Virus record (IMG/VR): IMGVR_UViG_3300032223_001836
Span: 1 to 27,856 of that record
Direction: 5' to 3' (one strand)
DNA length: 27,856 nt
Source of the DNA: a virus
Part shown: positions 24,701 to 27,856 of the stretch, one piece after another
Layout of the letters: every line of letters starts with the position of its first letter
Numbering within the stretch: the first letter of the stretch is position 1
The notes under the pieces: model-generated
The model's input: only the letters and a program-made list of their open reading frames with translations
The model's database searches: none
Told to the model about the DNA's origin: nothing
Translations under genes and position numbers: made by a program

Positions 24701-25389
24701 GTTGGAGTGCTTCCTGAAACAGCATTGTAAGTTGTCTGTACTGGACGAAGAATTGATGAACCAGTATTGAATGACACCATTGTGTTTACAGCACCAGCGT
24801 TTACAACGCTAAGACCAACTACGTTTCCAGAGATAGAAAGAATCTGTGTGCTAGTTCCAAGGTTTGTACCTGTTGCATACATACCAACAGCGAGACCATT
24901 TGAGTTAGGAAATACGGTAATAGAACCGCCACCTGAAACACCAGATGCAGCACGGAACAAGTAATCTTGGTCCCAAGCAACTGCACCGTACTCAAAGAGT
25001 GCGTTTGTTAGATAGTTAGCAATATTCATTGTTCCAAATGCAGTGTTTCCACCATTTGAACCAGGAAGAGTGTTTACAACGTCAGATGCGGATGTCTGAG
25101 AACCCTGACCACCTTGTCCACCTGCACCAATTGTTACAGAGTAAGTTGTTCCAGGAACGACTGTGAGGTTTTTGGTGATTACTTGACCACCACCACCACC
25201 GCCACCTGCTACAGCGGATGAACCGCCACCTCCGCCTCCGCCTGCACCAACAAGAATTACCTGTGCGCTTGTTACGCCAGTTGGGACAGTCCATGTACCG
25301 CTGGCAGTGTAAGTTGCCTCATTGACGTATACGCGACCTGAGTTGTCATTAGGGAAGACAATAAAGTCTTTACTTGATGAAATAGCCAT
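21712..25389 (-). CDS. Large glycine-rich adhesin/tail fibre with nested domains
   Basis: A 1225-residue protein from ATG 25389. Residues ~28-120 begin a glycine-rich fibre domain ('GTWTVPTGVTSAQVILVGAGG', 20-base rule respected by reading ~31-50, then a Gly-rich stretch and 'TTYSVTIGAGGQGG'). The matching second half of that domain appears only at ~830-1060. In between lie three copies of a ~60-residue beta module (152-210, 302-366, 497-560). Two jelly-roll units also lie there, ending 'DNVQLEVGSQATTW' (~625-638) and 'PQLEAGATSTVF', typical of carbohydrate-binding domains in phage proteins. The C-terminal ~150 residues are another beta domain. It probably binds host surface glycans. Composition is Gly/Thr/Ser-rich with almost no Cys. 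Confidence 0.75.
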   Translation of the reverse strand: MAISSSKDFIVFPNDNSGRVYVNEATYTASGTWTVPTGVTSAQVILVGAGGGGGGGSSAVAGGGGGGGQVITKNLTVVPGTTYSVTIGAGGQGGQGSQTSASDVVNTLPGSNGGNTAFGTMNIANYLTNALFEYGAVAWDQDYLFRAASGVSGGGSITVFPNSNGLAVGMYATGTNLGTSTQILSISGNVVGLSVVNAGAVNTMVSFNTGSSILRPVQTTYNAVSGSTPTSNTQTIGSASAPYTTLLSNNLLPPRLAQFEDPTLYSGGFLVVKGNNPATLAITNAGLPTKLTEMIVPYTKTVTAASSSYTLTCSDTTNIQTDMFVTGSGITSGTVVVSVDSTTQVTISNPTTGPISAASLSFSYTGSVGQYALLVSIGSSVTDSNPTWVNMSNLTGTASTTSGVLTTSAGYSGIPYQPGQTYTISAYVSSTVNIASTTPIKFQLRSTGATYGADTAANYLGGTNSGTANSIDAATSNGFFVRQVIPTSLAGYGGTVTTTATGSSASLTITVTDASQLLVGQAITGAGIQSSTTIAGIAGTTITLSAVTSAPLSATTVTAQVPSGVQVLGSTVTVGQTGWRRISGTVTTPTIAAALANGIYAYGSTPQFIYPTLVFGQPSTNVWVDNVQLEVGSQATTWLPPLYYNDAAVLLTGNSTAGGNLEAAHRFSKISPNISYTGTAFVIGGGTSNTYRPMNAFLEYFDKDYNSLTRTYGTNTFLPITGLANSTQTNSIAGTTYPVRVGVVATAPATAAYARFGVSYYQGATSATGGVVEFSIVAPQLEAGATSTVFKRPNDGTYAYGGQAGASQIITAASVMAEGGGGGGTYNSNTPVWQWGIEGGNNGGHAAWVSGGTYQNMTLAGGGGGSFQAGGNPMMFTPTSSGSTTFSYSAGFGSSAGSTQQTFPMRGNNGGYAMWNTGSSNTVIPATAGEGGLGTNPSGLNSGSPLGLTLGGGGGGAGFLTNSQFATVPGRGNGGGGKGGGNYLVDLANNTNYYARGLDAIANTGGGGGGGSTNQNNAPFTPQNHAANNAINYDTANAEQYKWSPIFNATTAITSAAGLIATNGLRVTIQDVGNAKVQTTFTEFSILPRTPLFFTNIAARLTTAPAGATSTQFVGLSKRARPTVRWKTYDGQIIREDRPPYDILFSSTNTTTYLNGSTTVPSPWQTLSAPSNAAYFDVCWEFNYLDAGDVVDVDFGGVQYFPNLSTGGNGADGLAIIRWFDKAVL

Positions 25390-25417
25390 TGATGGTTACC
25401 TGTCCTTTTTCTATTCT

Positions 25418-25723
25418 TTAGGAGACGAGAACGCCAGAAATTAAGAAATCTACTGCTGACCCAAGGTCTGCAACAACAGTGATTGTCTCTCCTGCATTTG
25501 CTACGGTACGAGCGTCAAAGTTGACCGTTCCGTTTCCTGGTACTTGAAGACCAGTGCAGAATGAGAACCCTCCAACAGTGATTGTTGCGGTTCGGGTATT
25601 TCCTGTCTTGTTAGACAGAATAATATTTGTGATAATTGCTTGGTTAAGCGCAGGTACAGTGTACGCTGATGAATCAGACGTAGCGGCGGTACCAGCGCGG
25701 AATCGAGTTACTGTAGTTGCCAT
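25418..25723 (-). CDS. Small beta-sandwich structural protein
   Basis: A 101-residue protein from ATG 25723, overlapping the upstream stop by one base (TAATG), with GGGAG about ten bases before the start. Alternating strands ('AIITNIILSNKTGNTRTATITV', read as ~29-50, and 'ITVVADLGSAVDFLISGVLV') suggest an eight-strand sandwich. This is like small phage proteins that decorate virions or cap fibres. It lies between a coiled-coil protein and the giant adhesin. No enzymatic residues are visible. Confidence 0.62.
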   Translation of the reverse strand: MATTVTRFRAGTAATSDSSAYTVPALNQAIITNIILSNKTGNTRTATITVGGFSFCTGLQVPGNGTVNFDARTVANAGETITVVADLGSAVDFLISGVLVS

Positions 25724-26061
25724 TATGCTAGTACTCCCATGTACGCTAGGACGGTTAGATTGGTTGCGGTTGTGTTAACTGCTGCGACTGCCGTTGTTTG
25801 AGCATTTGTAATAGCAGTTGTTGCAGTTGATTGTGCATTTGTAATTGCTGTTGTTGCTGTTGTTCCCGCTGAAGTAACAGATGTTACCTGAGCAGCGGTT
25901 GCTGCTACGATGTCGTTGACACCAAGCAAATTTCCAAGTGTTTCTAAGGCCTTGGCAACAAACACCAAATCTTGAGCACTATACGTGCTAGCAGCTAAAC
26001 TGTCGGTAATCTCAGTCTTGAGAGCCGTAATTTGGGTGCTTAAGGATGAATAATCAGGCAC
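25723..26061 (-). CDS. Coiled-coil structural protein with Ala/Thr repeats
   Basis: A 112-residue protein from GTG 26061, with AGGTAGG about nine bases upstream. Residues ~1-25 form one helix. Residues ~68-100 contain tandem ~11-residue repeats of the type ATTAITNAQST, a long Ala/Thr-rich helix seen in trimeric fibre stalks. It sits after the right-edge tail gene and before two fibre-like genes, so a stalk or linker for the minus-strand fibre is likely. No other domain is visible. Confidence 0.62.
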   Translation of the reverse strand: MPDYSSLSTQITALKTEITDSLAASTYSAQDLVFVAKALETLGNLLGVNDIVAATAAQVTSVTSAGTTATTAITNAQSTATTAITNAQTTAVAAVNTTATNLTVLAYMGVLA

Positions 26062-26129
26062 TGTTTGTTACCTACCTTCCGAGGTTACTAGTCTAACAGA
26101 TTTTTTACTAATTAACTTGGAGAAACTCA

Positions 26130-27856
26130 TTATGCCTGAGCCTCGTTCCAAGAGATACGTGCTGAAATATTGGCTGTTGCTGTACCGATATTAGTAGCGG
26201 CAATAACCAAGATATCTGGGGCATTTGGGTATCCAGGAGTAGAGACGTTTCCATCACCACTAAGGATTGAGTTTCCTAGGTCTCGGATTGAGAGCAAGGA
26301 GAACGTTGATGAGTTGTATGCAGTTGTAGAACCGTTTTCTGTATAGAACGAGAATACGGAGTCTCCACCTAATACAAGACCTGAAGCAGCCTTAGCAATA
26401 CCTCCACCAGGACCTGTATTATCAAAATAAAGAACCTGAGCCAAAGAACCTGAACCTACAAGGTCGCGACCCCAGTCTAACGGGATACCTGAATATCCAG
26501 CCTTGGGAGTAAATGAAACAGTATCTGATGTGGTGATGGCTCCAGTAAGAGTTGTGCTTAGGTTTACTTGGTTACCAACAATTGAAGTAACTGTAGTTCC
26601 AGTTGCAATACGAGTTGTTACGTTATTTACAGTAACTACCATACCAACAGCAATACCAAGAACACCAGCAGTGTCCGATGTGCTGATAGTTAGAGATGGA
26701 GTTCCATTATTTCCAGTTGCATATGTTGTAGTTCTAATCAACTGTGATGCAGTCCACTTAGTGTAAGAGATATTGAGTGGATTCAAAAGACCATCAAGAC
26801 GGAACGAACCGTTTGTCTGTACTCCAATAGCGTTCATCTGAAGTTGCATTCGATTGATAAGCTCACGAACACCAAACCCACGGGCAATTGCGTTATCTAC
26901 AGAAGGTGCTAGACGTACAGCAAGAAGCGGACGCTGAACACCTGGTTCAACGGCAAGGTAACGAATCATACCTCCAGTAAAGATAAAGTTTTGGTCATTA
27001 TCAAAACGACCATCCATAATGACAGATGAGCCCCAGTGGGAAATCATAGGGGCGCAGTTTTGAGTAATTGATTGAACTGATACCTGAGCAGAGCCACCAG
27101 CACCTGTAATTGATGAATCTGGTGTAAATACAACACGGTCTGTTGTCCCAGAGAATACAAATGGTTGGTCAGGATAGACAATACTTACTGAAGCGCGACG
27201 TTGAGAAACATAGATTGGTGCCGCACCCTTGGTTGCGTCAAAAACTCCAAGTGATGAGTACTTCATAATTTCGCAGTAGTTATCATCACGAACATAGATA
27301 TAACCTGTTGCTGGCCAGTCGTGAGTATTTTCAATCCAGAGCACGGTGTCATCTGCTGAAAGAGCTGTTCCCTTAACTCCAGATGCTCCACCTGCAAGCA
27401 TACGTGAAAAATATAGAGGGTCATTGGCTACTTCATAACGAGCAGGTAAGTTACCTGAGCGCTGATATGCAGTGTTGTTAGCATTGTTTTGTGGCATACG
27501 ATGACACCAAGTGACTTTACCATTTGGCCCACGCATACCAAAACGAACTGTTCCAGCTCCATACCAAGTATAGTCAATATAAATCATCTGCATACGAGAA
27601 ACATCAAGTTTATAGCCTGAAGGACCTGTTCCATCAAACTTATCAATATTCCATTCATCTTGAGCAAAACGGTCTACTTGAGTCATTAAGTAGCGCATAC
27701 CTGAAGCGTTTGGTCCACGATAAGCAGGAGATACGTTCATAGAAGTATCAGAGTTAATTTGAATTACACGGTATGTAGAGCCTTTGATAACAATTGTCTG
27801 ACCCGCGTTGATTTGCTTACGGAAGTTTGTATTTGTTCCTGTAATCAAACTTGAAA
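26130..27856 (-). CDS. Large virion protein resembling cyanophage structural proteins (5' end beyond window)
   Basis: The frame is open to the right edge, so the true start lies outside; the TTG at 27848 is internal. At least 574 residues are in the window. The N-terminal part has 'GTNTNF', 'SDTSMNVSPAYRG', then 'IDYTWYGAGTVRFGMRG' and 'YQRSGNLPARYEV'. These are motifs I recall from structural proteins of T4-like cyanophages. A copy of the shared ~60-residue beta module lies at 26505-26723, inside what looks like a C-terminal domain. Few Cys. It is the most upstream gene of the minus operon seen here and probably a baseplate, neck or fibre-base protein. The cyanophage link is from memory. Confidence 0.68.
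   Translation of the reverse strand, partial: SSLITGTNTNFRKQINAGQTIVIKGSTYRVIQINSDTSMNVSPAYRGPNASGMRYLMTQVDRFAQDEWNIDKFDGTGPSGYKLDVSRMQMIYIDYTWYGAGTVRFGMRGPNGKVTWCHRMPQNNANNTAYQRSGNLPARYEVANDPLYFSRMLAGGASGVKGTALSADDTVLWIENTHDWPATGYIYVRDDNYCEIMKYSSLGVFDATKGAAPIYVSQRRASVSIVYPDQPFVFSGTTDRVVFTPDSSITGAGGSAQVSVQSITQNCAPMISHWGSSVIMDGRFDNDQNFIFTGGMIRYLAVEPGVQRPLLAVRLAPSVDNAIARGFGVRELINRMQLQMNAIGVQTNGSFRLDGLLNPLNISYTKWTASQLIRTTTYATGNNGTPSLTISTSDTAGVLGIAVGMVVTVNNVTTRIATGTTVTSIVGNQVNLSTTLTGAITTSDTVSFTPKAGYSGIPLDWGRDLVGSGSLAQVLYFDNTGPGGGIAKAASGLVLGGDSVFSFYTENGSTTAYNSSTFSLLSIRDLGNSILSGDGNVSTPGYPNAPDILVIAATNIGTATANISARISWNEAQA

Noticed and set aside
21712-25389. Diversity-generating retroelement acting on the adhesin
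   Set aside because: No reverse transcriptase gene and no template/variable repeat pair were seen in the window.

Overview
This window looks like about 28 kb from the middle of an AT-rich double-stranded DNA phage of an actinobacterium. Two genes encode WhiB-type iron-sulfur regulators, a family confined to Actinobacteria and their phages. The rest of the content is phage-like: tail proteins, a replication/recombination cassette, and many small tightly packed genes with 1-4 base overlaps. The low GC and the resemblance of several tail domains to aquatic and cyanophage structural proteins suggest an uncultivated freshwater actinophage. That last step is inference.

Layout. (1) Positions 1-8773, plus strand: three tail genes. 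These are a tail-tip or baseplate-like protein cut by the left edge, a coiled-coil tail protein, and a 1671-residue fibre of fibronectin/Ig-like domains. (2) 8825-16211, plus strand: three small genes of unknown role, then the DNA module. It contains a family A DNA polymerase without a 5' nuclease, a RuvC-like resolvase, an SNF2-type helicase, a Cas4/RecB-like iron-sulfur nuclease, a Sak4-like RecA-fold ATPase and a DUF669-like single-strand DNA-binding protein. A strong terminator follows at 16235-16264. (3) 16291-19853, plus strand: a GT-B-like glycosyltransferase, several small proteins (one DUF6378-like) and the two WhiB-like proteins. The second WhiB carries an extra zinc ribbon and sits behind a palindromic promoter that looks leaderless. 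(4) 19837-20925, minus strand: a GT2 glycosyltransferase with a TPR-like tail. It converges on the second WhiB gene and appears to have its own leaderless promoter. (5) 20993 to the right edge, minus strand: a second structural operon with a 1225-residue glycine-rich adhesin, four small structural or accessory proteins, and a large tail protein cut by the right edge. It ends at a terminator at 20942-20977.

How the parts fit. The DNA module makes and recombines phage DNA through strand synthesis, end resection, annealing, single-strand protection and junction resolution. No primase, replicative DnaB-type helicase, lysis gene, integrase or packaging gene lies in the window. The structural genes sit on opposite strands on either side of the DNA module and all point toward it.

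Most interesting: a roughly 60-residue beta-rich module recurs in four tail proteins on both strands, at least six times. In at least two cases it seems to be inserted inside a loop of another domain. The left-edge tail protein also carries a cupredoxin-like domain in which the Cys, His and Met positions expected to bind metal are all replaced. No CRISPR array, tRNA, rRNA, insertion sequence or reverse transcriptase was seen. No gene-free stretch exceeds 80 bases.
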